64,000 bases of DNA from an uncultured Lachnospiraceae bacterium (lineage in GTDB: Bacteria; Bacillota; Clostridia; Lachnospirales; Lachnospiraceae), in contig CAMNMC010000093.1 in the NCBI GenBank assembly GCA_946544235.1, positions 1-64,000 on the forward strand, written 5' to 3'. Position numbers and translations under genes: made by a program. The notes below the pieces were generated by a model, which saw only the letters and a program-made list of their open reading frames with translations, was not told the DNA's origin and made no database searches. Numbering within the stretch: position 1 is the first letter of the stretch; every line of letters begins with the position of its first letter. This document shows positions 37,064-45,812 of this stretch, one piece after another.

Positions 37064-38464
37064 ATGAAAAACAAGAAGGTTATAGTAGCCGGAGCAGGAA
37101 AGAGCGGAGTGAGTTCTTCAGGACTCTTACTCAGAAACGGAGCCAAAGTTATACTTTTCGATCAGAAAAAGGATCTTAATGTGACAGGTCTTCTTGAAGG
37201 TTTTTCGGATAATCCGAATATCAGGATAGTGCTTGGCGAGCTCTCTGAAGAGGATATGAAGGATGCAGAGATCATGGTTATCAGTCCCGGTATCCCTGTT
37301 GACAGTGAATTTGTTATTGATGTGAAGAATCACGGAATTCCTGTTTGGAGCGAGATAGAACTGGCATATTATTTCAATAAGGGACGTATTGCAGCTATAA
37401 CCGGAACAAACGGCAAGACTACGACAACCACTCTTGTCGGTGAGATATGCAAGGCTTATACAGACAACAGCATAGTAGTCGGAAATATAGGTATTCCTTA
37501 TACAAAGTATGCCGATACAACAGATGAGGAAACGATAGTTGTTGCAGAGATAAGCAGCTTCCAGCTTGAAACAATTCATGATTTTAAACCAAACGTTTCA
37601 GCTATACTCAATCTTACTCCTGATCATCTGAACAGACATTATACCTTTGATAATTACGCAAGAGCCAAGTTTGATATAACAAAGAATCAGACAGAGGATG
37701 ATATCTGCGTACTGAATTACGATGATCCTGAAACAGTAAAGAGAAGAGACTGGGTTGAAAAAGCCAGAGTAGTATATTTCAGCAGAAAAGAGATTCTTGA
37801 TGAGGGTGCTTACGTTAAGGACGGTGCCATATATGTAAAACACGATCCTGAAAGCTTTGAAGAGAAGATAATAGATCTGAAGGATATCAAGATACTTGGT
37901 GACCATAACGTTGAAAATGTTCTTGCGGCTGCTGCAATCGCATATTATATGGATATTCCTGTGGATATCATCGGAAAGGTGATCGATTCCTTCATGGGTG
38001 TTGAGCACAGAATAGAATTTGTAAGGACCATAGGCGGAGTCACCTACTATAATGACTCAAAGGGAACCAATCCTGATGCTGCCATCAAGGCTATTCGGGC
38101 AATGAAATCCACAACACTTCTTATCGCAGGCGGTTATGATAAGAAGAATGAATATGATGAATGGGTAAATGAATTTGCTCAGAAGGTAAGATACCTCGTG
38201 CTTATCGGAGAGACGGCAGAGGCTATTGCCAAGTGTGCAAAGAATCATGGCTTTAATAATATTGTATTTATGGACACTCTCAGAGATGCGGTTATGTTCT
38301 GTAATGAACATGCCATGCCGGAGGACAGCGTTCTTCTTTCACCGGCCTGTGCAAGCTGGGATATGTTCAAGAGCTACGAGGAGAGAGGAAAACTCTTCAA
38401 GCAGTATGTAAATGAGATTGAAGATCCGGGTACTCCTGCAGAGAAAGAAGCTCCGAAGGCATAA
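37064..38464 (+). CDS. murD: UDP-N-acetylmuramoylalanine-D-glutamate ligase
   Basis: 466 aa. Adds D-Glu to UDP-MurNAc-L-Ala in the cytoplasm. Seen: an N-terminal Rossmann domain (VAGAGKSGVSSSGLL), P-loop ITGTNGKTTTTTL (about 113-125), LNLTPDHLNRH and YNDSKGTNPDA in the ligase domain. CGGAGG 11 nt before the ATG. Sits 52 nt after mraY in the cluster. Confidence 0.97.
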   Translation: MKNKKVIVAGAGKSGVSSSGLLLRNGAKVILFDQKKDLNVTGLLEGFSDNPNIRIVLGELSEEDMKDAEIMVISPGIPVDSEFVIDVKNHGIPVWSEIELAYYFNKGRIAAITGTNGKTTTTTLVGEICKAYTDNSIVVGNIGIPYTKYADTTDEETIVVAEISSFQLETIHDFKPNVSAILNLTPDHLNRHYTFDNYARAKFDITKNQTEDDICVLNYDDPETVKRRDWVEKARVVYFSRKEILDEGAYVKDGAIYVKHDPESFEEKIIDLKDIKILGDHNVENVLAAAAIAYYMDIPVDIIGKVIDSFMGVEHRIEFVRTIGGVTYYNDSKGTNPDAAIKAIRAMKSTTLLIAGGYDKKNEYDEWVNEFAQKVRYLVLIGETAEAIAKCAKNHGFNNIVFMDTLRDAVMFCNEHAMPEDSVLLSPACASWDMFKSYEERGKLFKQYVNEIEDPGTPAEKEAPKA

Positions 38465-38524
38465 CGGATACTCGTGATCCACTTTCATAACGGAATATAC
38501 AAATAAGCAGCAAGAGGTGAGCGC

Positions 38525-39670
38525 ATGGCACGAAGAAAGAGAAAAACTTCATTTTTCATGGCCGGAACATACTTTGATTATCCGGCTCTGTTTCTCGTGC
38601 TTTTCCTCGTTATGTTCGGGCTTGTAATGGTATACAGTTCCAGCTCATATATGGCGAGGATCATGACGGATGATGCAGCTTATTATTTTAAGAGACAGGG
38701 AATAATCGCGCTGCTCGGTATATTTGCAGTAATAGTGATCTCCTTTGTCAGATATCAGAAGATCCGTAAATTCAATATGCTCATAGTGGTAGCTGCGGGT
38801 GTACTCCTCCTGCTCGTGCATTTTGCCGGCGAGGAGAGTAACGGATCTACAAGATGGCTCAGTATTGGCGGCTTTTCATTTCAGCCATCTGAGGTTGCAA
38901 AGCTTGCAATAATAATATATATGGCACACGCATGTACTACGCAGAGCAGGGCGCTTCATAGCATAGTGGAAACGTTCATTTTGTTTATTCCACCAATCCT
39001 CCTCATTGTACCAATTGCTATCGAAAACCTCAGTTCTGCGATTATATGCGGTGTCATAATGGTTGGTATATGGTTCGTTGCAACACCTAAGGTAAAATAT
39101 CTTGGAATATTTGCCATAATCGGTGTGCTGGGTGTCATAGTTTTCATCCTGAAAGCCGGTTACAGAAGTAACCGTATCGATGCATGGCTGCACCCTGAAA
39201 CCTCTGAAAATGGTTATCAGACTATGCAGGCACTGTATGCCATCGGTTCAGGCGGACTCTTCGGAAGAGGTCTCGGACAGAGTATTCAGAAAACAGGATA
39301 CATTCCTGAGACACATACCGATATGATATTTTCAGTTATCTGCGAAGAGCTCGGCATCATCGGGGGAATAGGACTTGTCGTAGTATTCGGAATACTTATC
39401 TGGAGACTCAGAATGATAGCTGAGGGTGCACCGGATCGTTTCGGAAGCCTTCTGGTTGTTGGAGTTATCATCCATATCGGTTTCCAGGTTGTGGTAAACC
39501 TCTGCGTTGTTACGAATATCATGCCAAATACAGGTGTAACGCTTCCGTTCGTAAGCTATGGAGGCAGTTCGCTTCTGTTTCTCCTGATAGAGATTGGGCT
39601 TGTCATGTCTGTCTCAAGACAGATAAGGCCATACAGGGAGGAGTCTCTCACGGCTCCGAGGGAGGTGTAG
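38525..39670 (+). CDS. ftsW: FtsW/RodA/SpoVE peptidoglycan glycosyltransferase
   Basis: 381 aa, a SEDS polymerase that extends glycan strands from lipid II. Ten membrane helices; family motifs: GLVMVYSSSS near the N-terminus, NGSTRWLSIGGFSFQPSEVAKLA, and the closing NTGVTLPFVSYGGSSLL (about 340-356). Its position next to murD and ftsQ supports FtsW over RodA. GAGGTGAGC precedes the ATG. The next gene starts on the very next base after its stop. Confidence 0.93.
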   Translation: MARRKRKTSFFMAGTYFDYPALFLVLFLVMFGLVMVYSSSSYMARIMTDDAAYYFKRQGIIALLGIFAVIVISFVRYQKIRKFNMLIVVAAGVLLLLVHFAGEESNGSTRWLSIGGFSFQPSEVAKLAIIIYMAHACTTQSRALHSIVETFILFIPPILLIVPIAIENLSSAIICGVIMVGIWFVATPKVKYLGIFAIIGVLGVIVFILKAGYRSNRIDAWLHPETSENGYQTMQALYAIGSGGLFGRGLGQSIQKTGYIPETHTDMIFSVICEELGIIGGIGLVVVFGILIWRLRMIAEGAPDRFGSLLVVGVIIHIGFQVVVNLCVVTNIMPNTGVTLPFVSYGGSSLLFLLIEIGLVMSVSRQIRPYREESLTAPREV

Positions 39671-40789
39671 ATGAAGAGAAAAAAGCTTCTGATCGTCCTC
39701 GGAATCATATTTGTTCTGATAGCGGGAACTCTGATATATTTCAGTACATTCAAGCTTAAGAATGTCAATGTTACCGGCTGCAATTACTCTTCTCCGGAAG
39801 AAATCGAGCAGATAGTACGTGACAATGCATATATGGACAACACCATTCTTCTGTACTGGAAGAGTAAGTTTAAGAAGATAAAGGGTATACCTTTTGTTGC
39901 AAAGCTCGAAATTGAGTTTAAATCCAAGGATACTGTTAATGTAATAGTTTATGAAAAGAAGATCGCCGGATGTTTCGAATACATGGAAAGCTATGTGTAT
40001 TTCGATAAAGACGGTATCATACTTGAAACCTCAAAGGAGAAGAAGGCAAAGGTTCCTCTCGTTGAGGGGCTGGAATTTGAAAGCTGGGAGAAGGGTGAAA
40101 AGCTTCCTCTGGCTGATGAGACAAAGTTCAACCATATACTCACGATCGTTCAGCTGACTGAAAAATACAGTCTCGCGCTGGATGGTATAGAGTTTACTCC
40201 TGAAGGAAATATAATCCTGAATATGGGCAAGATAGATGTGGAGGTCGGAGACGGATCGTATCTGGCGGTTCAGATGATGAACCTCGGAAGCATCATTACA
40301 GAGCTCGGAGGGAAATCCGGAGTTCTCTACATGAAGGATTTTTCAAGCAGTGACGGAGTGGCAAGCTTTAAGACCAGAGAAATGATAGAGGCTGAAGAGA
40401 AAAAAGCTGCCGAGGAGAAGGAAAGAAAAGAGAAGGAGGAGAAGGAAGCAAAGGAAAAGGAAGAAGCCGCAAAGAGCGGAAAGGATCAGAATAATAAGTC
40501 GACGGAAGAAGACAGCAGTGAAGAGGGTTCGGATGATGATTACTCGGATGATGATTACTCGGATGATGATTACTCAGATGATGATTATTCGGAAGACGAT
40601 TACTCGGATGATTATTCTGATGATGACTATTCGGACGATTCCGATGAAGGCTCCGATGATTATTCCGATGACGATTCAGACGATTATTCTGATGAAGAGT
40701 CAGATGATTCTTCGGATGATTATTCTGACGATGAGGGCGATAATGGCTCAGATGAAGGGGATTCAGACTATGAATCTGATGAAGAATAA
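39671..40789 (+). CDS. ftsQ: FtsQ/DivIB cell-division protein with acidic repeat tail
   Basis: 372 aa. Bitopic septum protein. One membrane helix (about 6-26), a POTRA-type domain (LKNVNVTGCNYSSPEEIEQIV, about 30-100), a beta domain (to about 235), then a Lys/Glu helix (about 238-275) and about 90 residues dominated by D, S, Y and E in the pattern DDYSD. The fold before the tail is as expected for DivIB. The tail lies outside the membrane. Start abuts the ftsW stop, suggesting tight coupling. Confidence 0.9.
   Translation: MKRKKLLIVLGIIFVLIAGTLIYFSTFKLKNVNVTGCNYSSPEEIEQIVRDNAYMDNTILLYWKSKFKKIKGIPFVAKLEIEFKSKDTVNVIVYEKKIAGCFEYMESYVYFDKDGIILETSKEKKAKVPLVEGLEFESWEKGEKLPLADETKFNHILTIVQLTEKYSLALDGIEFTPEGNIILNMGKIDVEVGDGSYLAVQMMNLGSIITELGGKSGVLYMKDFSSSDGVASFKTREMIEAEEKKAAEEKERKEKEEKEAKEKEEAAKSGKDQNNKSTEEDSSEEGSDDDYSDDDYSDDDYSDDDYSEDDYSDDYSDDDYSDDSDEGSDDYSDDDSDDYSDEESDDSSDDYSDDEGDNGSDEGDSDYESDEE
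40530..40615 (+). repeat. 15-bp repeats encoding the FtsQ acidic tail
   Basis: Tandem copies of a unit GATGATGATTACTCG (from about 40532) with slight drift, encoding DDDYS. Such exact short repeats can change in number by slippage. Confidence 0.75.
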
Positions 40790-40981
40790 TCTGAGAATAA
40801 GAACGAAATATTAATTGAAGATTAATAAGATTTTCGGTTGATTATTTTTCAAAAAGAGATTATTATATTACGTAGTATGTCATGAACTAATATTTTTCAA
40901 AACCGTGAAGGTTTGTGTTGATATGCTCGTCATGATGATTATGTGACTATATAGAGAAATAAATTTAAGGAGGACAAGACC

Positions 40982-42259
40982 TTGCTCGAGATAAAATCAA
41001 ATGATGAGAAAACACCTGCAAGAATACTCGTGATCGGTGTGGGTGGTGCCGGAAACAATGCAGTAAACAGAATGATCGATGAAAATGTTGAGGGTGTTGA
41101 GCTTATAGCAATTAATACTGATAAGCAGGCGCTTTCACTCAGCAGAGCTACAACCAAGATTCAGATAGGTGAGAAGCTTACCAAGGGACTTGGCGCAGGA
41201 GCTAAGCCTGAGATCGGAGCCAGCGCTGTTGAAGAGAATAGAGAAGAGATAAATGATATAATCAAGGATGCAGATATGGTTTTCGTTACCTGTGGTATGG
41301 GCGGCGGAACAGGAACCGGTGCTGCACCAGTTGTTGCTGAGATAGCTCGTAATCTTGGAATCCTTACAGTTGGTGTTGTTACAAAGCCTTTCACATTTGA
41401 AGGAAAGCCACGTATGAACAATGCCATGAATGGTATCGCAAAGCTTCGCGAGAACGTTGATACACTTATCGTTATTCCTAACGACAAGCTTCTTCAGATA
41501 TGTGACAAGAGAACAAGTATTCCTGATGCACTCAAGAAGGCTGATGAGGTTCTTCAGCAGGGTGTTCAGGGCGTAACAGATCTTATAAATAAGCCGGGTC
41601 TCATCAACCTTGACTTTGCTGATATCCAGACAGTTATGAGAGATAAGGGTATCGCTCATATCGGTATCGGTAAGGGAAGCGGAGACAACAAGGCAGTTGA
41701 TGCTATCAAGACAGCTATGGAATCACCTCTTCTTGAGACAACAGTTAATGGAGCAAGTGATATCATCGTTAACTTCTCAGGAAATGTTGGTATTGTTGAA
41801 GCATATGATGCTATCACATACCTTACAGAGGTTGCGGGAGATGATGCAAATATCATCTTCGGTACAGTTGATAATGATGTCGCAGGAGATGATGTAAGCA
41901 TTACTATCATCGCTACAGGTCTTGAGGGAGATACAAAGGGAACAGTTAAGCTTTCTTCTACATTTACAAAGCCAAGCTTTACTCCGGAGAAGAAGACTAT
42001 CAGCCAGCCTGTATTTAACAATAAGCCTAAGACAGGTGCTCAGCCGGTACCTCTCAATATCCAGGCTAAGCCTGTTCAGACTCCGGTTCAGCCGGCTCCA
42101 CAGCAGACAGCAGTTCAGACACAGCCTGCACAGCAGACTCAGAATTTCCAGTCACAGCCTGCAGGTGGCAGTGCAGCAGCTCCTGAGGAAAGACCTAAAC
42201 CTCTTAAGAGTGGAAATACACAGTCAATAAGGATTCCTGATTTCCTTAAGAGAGGCTAG
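40982..42259 (+). CDS. ftsZ: Cell-division GTPase FtsZ
   Basis: 425 aa. Tubulin-like GTPase that forms the division ring. Seen: [12 protein letters not shown] (about 21-32), [16 protein letters not shown] (about 104-119), KPRMNNA and the T7 loop [11 protein letters not shown] Gln/Pro-rich linker (about 345-410) leads to the conserved C-terminal peptide [10 protein letters not shown]. Start is TTG at 40982, after AAGGAGG; no ATG fits. The 192-nt gap before it is A/T-rich and probably carries its own promoter, but I cannot place one with confidence. Confidence 0.98.
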   Translation: MLEIKSNDEKTPARILVIGVGGAGNNAVNRMIDENVEGVELIAINTDKQALSLSRATTKIQIGEKLTKGLGAGAKPEIGASAVEENREEINDIIKDADMVFVTCGMGGGTGTGAAPVVAEIARNLGILTVGVVTKPFTFEGKPRMNNAMNGIAKLRENVDTLIVIPNDKLLQICDKRTSIPDALKKADEVLQQGVQGVTDLINKPGLINLDFADIQTVMRDKGIAHIGIGKGSGDNKAVDAIKTAMESPLLETTVNGASDIIVNFSGNVGIVEAYDAITYLTEVAGDDANIIFGTVDNDVAGDDVSITIIATGLEGDTKGTVKLSSTFTKPSFTPEKKTISQPVFNNKPKTGAQPVPLNIQAKPVQTPVQPAPQQTAVQTQPAQQTQNFQSQPAGGSAAAPEERPKPLKSGNTQSIRIPDFLKRG

Positions 42260-42284
42260 TCAGTTTAACAGATTTGATCTTATG

Positions 42285-42313
42285 GGGGACGCGCCTTGCG
42301 CGTCCCCTTTTAT
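42285..42313 (+). terminator. Terminator of the dcw cluster
   Basis: GGGGACGCG (42285-42293) pairs with CGCGTCCCC (42299-42307), followed by TTTTAT. Confidence 0.9.
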
Positions 42314-42376
42314 GCACGGGCAGGGAATCTGCCCGATCAGAATGAGTCGCCGAAAAAGTCACCGAGAGGTATTTGT

Positions 42377-43174
42377 ATGGACAATTGTATGGTCAGTATC
42401 ATAATTCCGTTTTATAACAGTGACAGTACGATAAGACAGGCACTTCAGTCAGTTCTTTGTCAGAGGCTGAAAGGTAATCTGAATGGTACAGGTTGTGAAA
42501 ATGACTGTACTGCAGAGGTGATCATAGTCGATGCATCGGACAGCTTCTCGGAAAAAATGATAAGTGGGATTTATAATCCCTATGGATATAGTGTCAGATG
42601 TATTGGCGGCGGCGTGAATATGGATGCAGGTGAGGCAAGAAACCTCGGCGTTAAGTATTCGACCGGAAAATACATCGCGTTTCTTGACGCAGACGACTGG
42701 TGGGAGAAAGATAAGCTTTCAGCACAGCTTTCAATCTTTGCAAAGAATGAAAATAATAAGGATCTGAAAATAGTATTTACAGCGAGAAGACTCTGTGATG
42801 AAAATGGCAGAAAGACGAAGAAGGTCATCGCCGCACCAAAGAAGGTTGGATTTAAAGAACTGTGCCATAGTAATTATATAAGCTGTTCCTCAGTTGTCAT
42901 GAGGAGAGAGACAGCAGAAGAATTCCCTATGAAGTCAGGTGATATTCATGAGGATTATCTGTGCTGGCTTATGATGTTCAGGGACAGCGGATATGCTGTC
43001 GGTATTAACAGACCGCTTCTGAATTACCGGTCCTACAGATCCAGCCGCTCAGGGAAGAAGATAGGCTCTGCTCTTATGACCTACAGAACCTATAAGGCTG
43101 CCGGCTTCAGCCTGACCAGGAGACTTGGATGTATGATGAATTATGCATTTAACGGATTAAGAAAATATTTGTAA
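42377..43174 (+). CDS. Family 2 glycosyltransferase
   Basis: 265 aa. GT-A fold: VSIIIPFYNSDSTIRQALQS at the N-terminus, DASD, and the DxD-type motif AFLDADDWW (about 97-105). Acceptor unknown; small GT2 enzymes of this kind usually build surface polysaccharide. ATG at 42377 chosen for the family-typical opening and GAGAGG upstream; the codon at 42296 lies in the terminator. Confidence 0.88.
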   Translation: MDNCMVSIIIPFYNSDSTIRQALQSVLCQRLKGNLNGTGCENDCTAEVIIVDASDSFSEKMISGIYNPYGYSVRCIGGGVNMDAGEARNLGVKYSTGKYIAFLDADDWWEKDKLSAQLSIFAKNENNKDLKIVFTARRLCDENGRKTKKVIAAPKKVGFKELCHSNYISCSSVVMRRETAEEFPMKSGDIHEDYLCWLMMFRDSGYAVGINRPLLNYRSYRSSRSGKKIGSALMTYRTYKAAGFSLTRRLGCMMNYAFNGLRKYL

Positions 43175-43265
43175 TTTGATTTTGATAATTGTGTGAATTG
43201 TATTTTTAAGTATGACTTACAGAATAAGATAGTAGTAAAACGGACATCAGGTTCGGAGGATGAAT

Positions 43266-44099
43266 ATGAAAGATAAGAAAGATGTTAAGATAGATAAGAG
43301 AGAAGAGGGACGCGCAGAGGCTCTGATCGGAGAACTTATAAAGGATGTAATGGGAGCTCAGACTATGCCGCTTTCTCAGGGCAAGGTTGTTATCAACAGG
43401 GATGAATTCATCGAAAAACTTTCCAGCCTTGAACAGCTTCTCAAAATGGAAATGAAGAGCTACAGGGAAATAAATGATAAACGGGCTTCAATCATCAAGG
43501 AAGCAGAACAGAAGGCGGACGAGATCATTTATGAGGCTGAGAAAAATGCAAGCCGTATAAGGGTGTCCAAGAGGCGTAAGGATGAGGTCCTTCCGTTCAA
43601 GGCTTCTGATCTGACCAAGGAGGAAAAAACTTCGCTCAGAACTGCAAATGATATTTATGCTGCTTCACTGATCTATACTGACGAGATGCTTACAGAGGTC
43701 GATCAGCTGATCAAAAATGCATATGAGCAGATTGAGCTTGAATATCTGAAGACAACTCATGTACTGAAGGAGAAGATACAGAATATTTCCAATAATAAGA
43801 ATGAGCTTGTTGCCAACCTGAGTGAACTGAGCAAGAATGACAGATACAGCCAGATACTTGAACTCAGTCAGCTGCTTTCAAATGAGATCTACATTGAGAA
43901 GGCCAAGCAGAAGTCTAAAGAGCAGGAAGCTCTTACACAGCTGCAGATCCGTTTCGATGATGATACTGCCTTCAAGGAAGAGGAGAGGGAGAAGCCTGTA
44001 ATAAATCCTGACAGAACGCAGAAGAAGATACAGATTAAGAGAGAAGAAGCCGAGGATATTAAGAAGATCAAAGCTAAGAGGGTTAATAAGAATGCTTAA
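43266..44099 (+). CDS. Coiled-coil protein, unknown
   Basis: 277 aa, soluble, Lys/Glu-rich and almost wholly helical, with long coiled coils (about 45-100 and 150-225) including an A/E-rich EQKADEIIYEAEKNASRIR stretch as in V-ATPase stalk or DivIVA-like proteins. Function unknown; its nearness to ftsZ hints at division or polarity, which is only inference. The second ATG (43266) is 6 nt after GGAGG and is preferred to the ATG that touches it (43260). It overlaps the next gene by 8 nt. Confidence 0.75.
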   Translation: MKDKKDVKIDKREEGRAEALIGELIKDVMGAQTMPLSQGKVVINRDEFIEKLSSLEQLLKMEMKSYREINDKRASIIKEAEQKADEIIYEAEKNASRIRVSKRRKDEVLPFKASDLTKEEKTSLRTANDIYAASLIYTDEMLTEVDQLIKNAYEQIELEYLKTTHVLKEKIQNISNNKNELVANLSELSKNDRYSQILELSQLLSNEIYIEKAKQKSKEQEALTQLQIRFDDDTAFKEEEREKPVINPDRTQKKIQIKREEAEDIKKIKAKRVNKNA

Positions 44100-44529
44100 A
44101 CCATATCAGAGAAAGATAAACTATTATGAGACCGATCAGATGCATGTAGTCCATCATTCGAACTATGTGAGATTTATGGAAGAGGCCAGACTGGATCTTA
44201 TGTCTCAGGTTGGACTGGACTATAAGCTGATGGAGGATAAGGGTATAATAATACCTGTGCTTGATGTAAATGTAAGGTATATCTTTGCAGTGCATTACGG
44301 GGATGAGATAGTTATTGATCCAAAGATAACCAGACTGACTCCTGTAAGATTTTCTCTGTCATATGAGATCAGAGATGCAGAGAGTGGGGAGATAAGGTGC
44401 GAAGCAACCTCCAGCCATGCATTTGTAGATACAAACTTCAGACCGATGAATCTGAAGAAGAATTTTCAGGAAATCTACATGGAGATGGAGAAGCTGGTTG
44501 TGAAGGATGAAGCACAGGCAGATAAATAA
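44092..44529 (+). CDS. YbgC/4HBT-type acyl-CoA thioesterase
   Basis: 145 aa, hot-dog fold. The active-site segment YYETDQMHVVHHSNYVRFMEEAR (in two parts, about 11-33) has the Asp/Tyr-His pattern of the 4-hydroxybenzoyl-CoA thioesterase family. Hydrolyses short or medium acyl-CoA; the natural substrate is unknown. Overlaps the coiled-coil gene by 8 nt, so they are translated together. Confidence 0.88.
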   Translation: MLKPYQRKINYYETDQMHVVHHSNYVRFMEEARLDLMSQVGLDYKLMEDKGIIIPVLDVNVRYIFAVHYGDEIVIDPKITRLTPVRFSLSYEIRDAESGEIRCEATSSHAFVDTNFRPMNLKKNFQEIYMEMEKLVVKDEAQADK

Positions 44530-44598
44530 TATAGCTGTTTTAAGGATGTTATACCGGCAGAATAAATGTGTATATTATTTTGGTCTAAGATGATTTTT

Positions 44599-44619
44599 GA
44601 TCCGTCAATTGACGTGATC
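44599..44619. promoter_or_regulatory. Palindrome upstream of metF
   Basis: A perfect 12-bp palindrome CGTCAATTGACG (44603-44614) flanked by GATC on both sides (one-nt offset), 34 nt before the metF start. It looks like an operator; the regulator is unknown. It is too short for a SAM riboswitch. Confidence 0.35.
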
Positions 44620-44652
44620 GGTTGATTAGTGAAGAGAATAACAGGTGGTAAA

Positions 44653-45504
44653 ATGATAGAGAAAAACGGTAAGAAAATTGAATTTTCATGTGAGGTATTT
44701 CCTCCGAAGAGAAACGAGGATATGTATGAGATATATAAGACGCTTGATGAACTGAAGCTTCTCGGACCTGATTTTATAAGCGTTACCTATGGCGCAGGAG
44801 GAAGCAACAGCAAGAAGACTTCGACCATTGCTTCATACATTGAAAATATCTGTGAGGTACAGGCACTTGCGCATGTTACGGCTGCGGGTGTTACACCTGA
44901 AAAACTTGCTGACCTTATGGCAGAACTGAAGAAGAAAAACGTTAACAGAATACTCGCACTTCGTGGTGACAAACCAAGAGATATGACTGAAGAGGAATTC
45001 GAGGGAAGATTCTATAAGCATGCATCAGATCTTATCGAAGTGATAAATCAGGATGATTTCTTCAGAATCGCAGCAGCCTGCTATCCTGAAAAGCATCCCG
45101 AAGCTCTGACAGTTGAAGAGGATATCAGATTTTTGAAGAAGAAGGTTGATATGGGAGCTGACGATCTTATATCGCAGATGTTCTTTGACAATGAGAAGTT
45201 CTACAGCTTTCTTGACAGACTGGATAAAGCCGGTGTCAAGGCATCGGTACATGCCGGAATCATGCCTATAACTGCAGCAAAGCAGCTGGGAACCAGCGTA
45301 TCCCTTTCAGGTTCTTCGATTCCTACAAAGCTCAGTAATCTTATTGCAAAATACTCTGATGATCCGGTATCACTTAAGAAGGCCGGCATCGAATACGCTA
45401 TCAATCAGGTAGAAGATCTCATTGATCACGGCGTCGACGGAATTCATATCTATTGCATGAACAAGTCTGACGTAACACGTGAGATCTATGAGGCGATAAT
45501 ATAA
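44653..45504 (+). CDS. metF: 5,10-methylenetetrahydrofolate reductase
   Basis: 283 aa, FAD-dependent TIM barrel giving 5-methyl-THF for methionine synthesis or acetogenic-type C1 flow. Seen: SCEVFPPKRNEDM at the start, SVTYGAGGS (about 45-53), LALRGDKP (about 100-107), and DLISQMFFDNEKF. ATG at 44653 follows AGGTGG; the upstream codon at 44629 lies too far. It stands alone; metH is not in the window. Confidence 0.95.
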   Translation: MIEKNGKKIEFSCEVFPPKRNEDMYEIYKTLDELKLLGPDFISVTYGAGGSNSKKTSTIASYIENICEVQALAHVTAAGVTPEKLADLMAELKKKNVNRILALRGDKPRDMTEEEFEGRFYKHASDLIEVINQDDFFRIAAACYPEKHPEALTVEEDIRFLKKKVDMGADDLISQMFFDNEKFYSFLDRLDKAGVKASVHAGIMPITAAKQLGTSVSLSGSSIPTKLSNLIAKYSDDPVSLKKAGIEYAINQVEDLIDHGVDGIHIYCMNKSDVTREIYEAII

Positions 45505-45634
45505 CGAATACTTAATGGCTATTCCAAATAACGTGTCCGTTTTCATGGAAAGAACAGTATCAAAAGCTGTGGAATAGTTAGCTTATATTTTGAATTGAAT
45601 ACTATCAATAATGCTTGCTATAAAGATGCACTAA

Positions 45635-45785
45635 AAACGTCTGGCTGCAATATTATTTCGCTCAGGGACCGCTGGCGCGGGAGACTCGCGTAGTGGTACT
45701 AAATTCGCAGGAACTTCGTACCTGCTTATTAAGTACCAACGCTGTGGATGTCCCATCGTCGAAACAATATTGCAGCCAGACGTTT
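45635..45785. ncRNA. Candidate structured RNA / inverted-repeat element
   Basis: Terminal arms 45635-45654 and 45766-45785 are a perfect 20-bp inverted repeat, extended inward to 26 bp with one mismatch. Inside: GGGAC/GTCCC (45665-45669/45750-45754); a 6-bp hairpin CGCGGG-AGA-CTCGCG (45676-45690, one G-U); a 7-bp stem 45694-45700/45732-45738 that encloses a hairpin 45707-45725 with a TTC triloop. On the minus strand the outer stem is followed by TTTTT. It lies between metF and the end of the minus-strand GGDEF gene. The remaining parts of this 308-nt gap hold nothing I recognise. Strand unknown; no match to a named RNA family that I recall. Confidence 0.5.
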
Positions 45786-45812
45786 GTATACTGTGGCTTA
45801 ATATATAATACT

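Noticed and set aside
38465..38524. Hidden or degraded murG between murD and ftsW or ftsW and ftsQ
   Set aside because: The gaps are 60 nt and 0 nt, and no frame shows MurG motifs.
45655..45765. Resemblance of the 45.6-kb element to 5S rRNA (GGGAGACT and GGTACT words)
   Set aside because: The words occur in the wrong order and the loop A/loop E core of 5S rRNA is absent.
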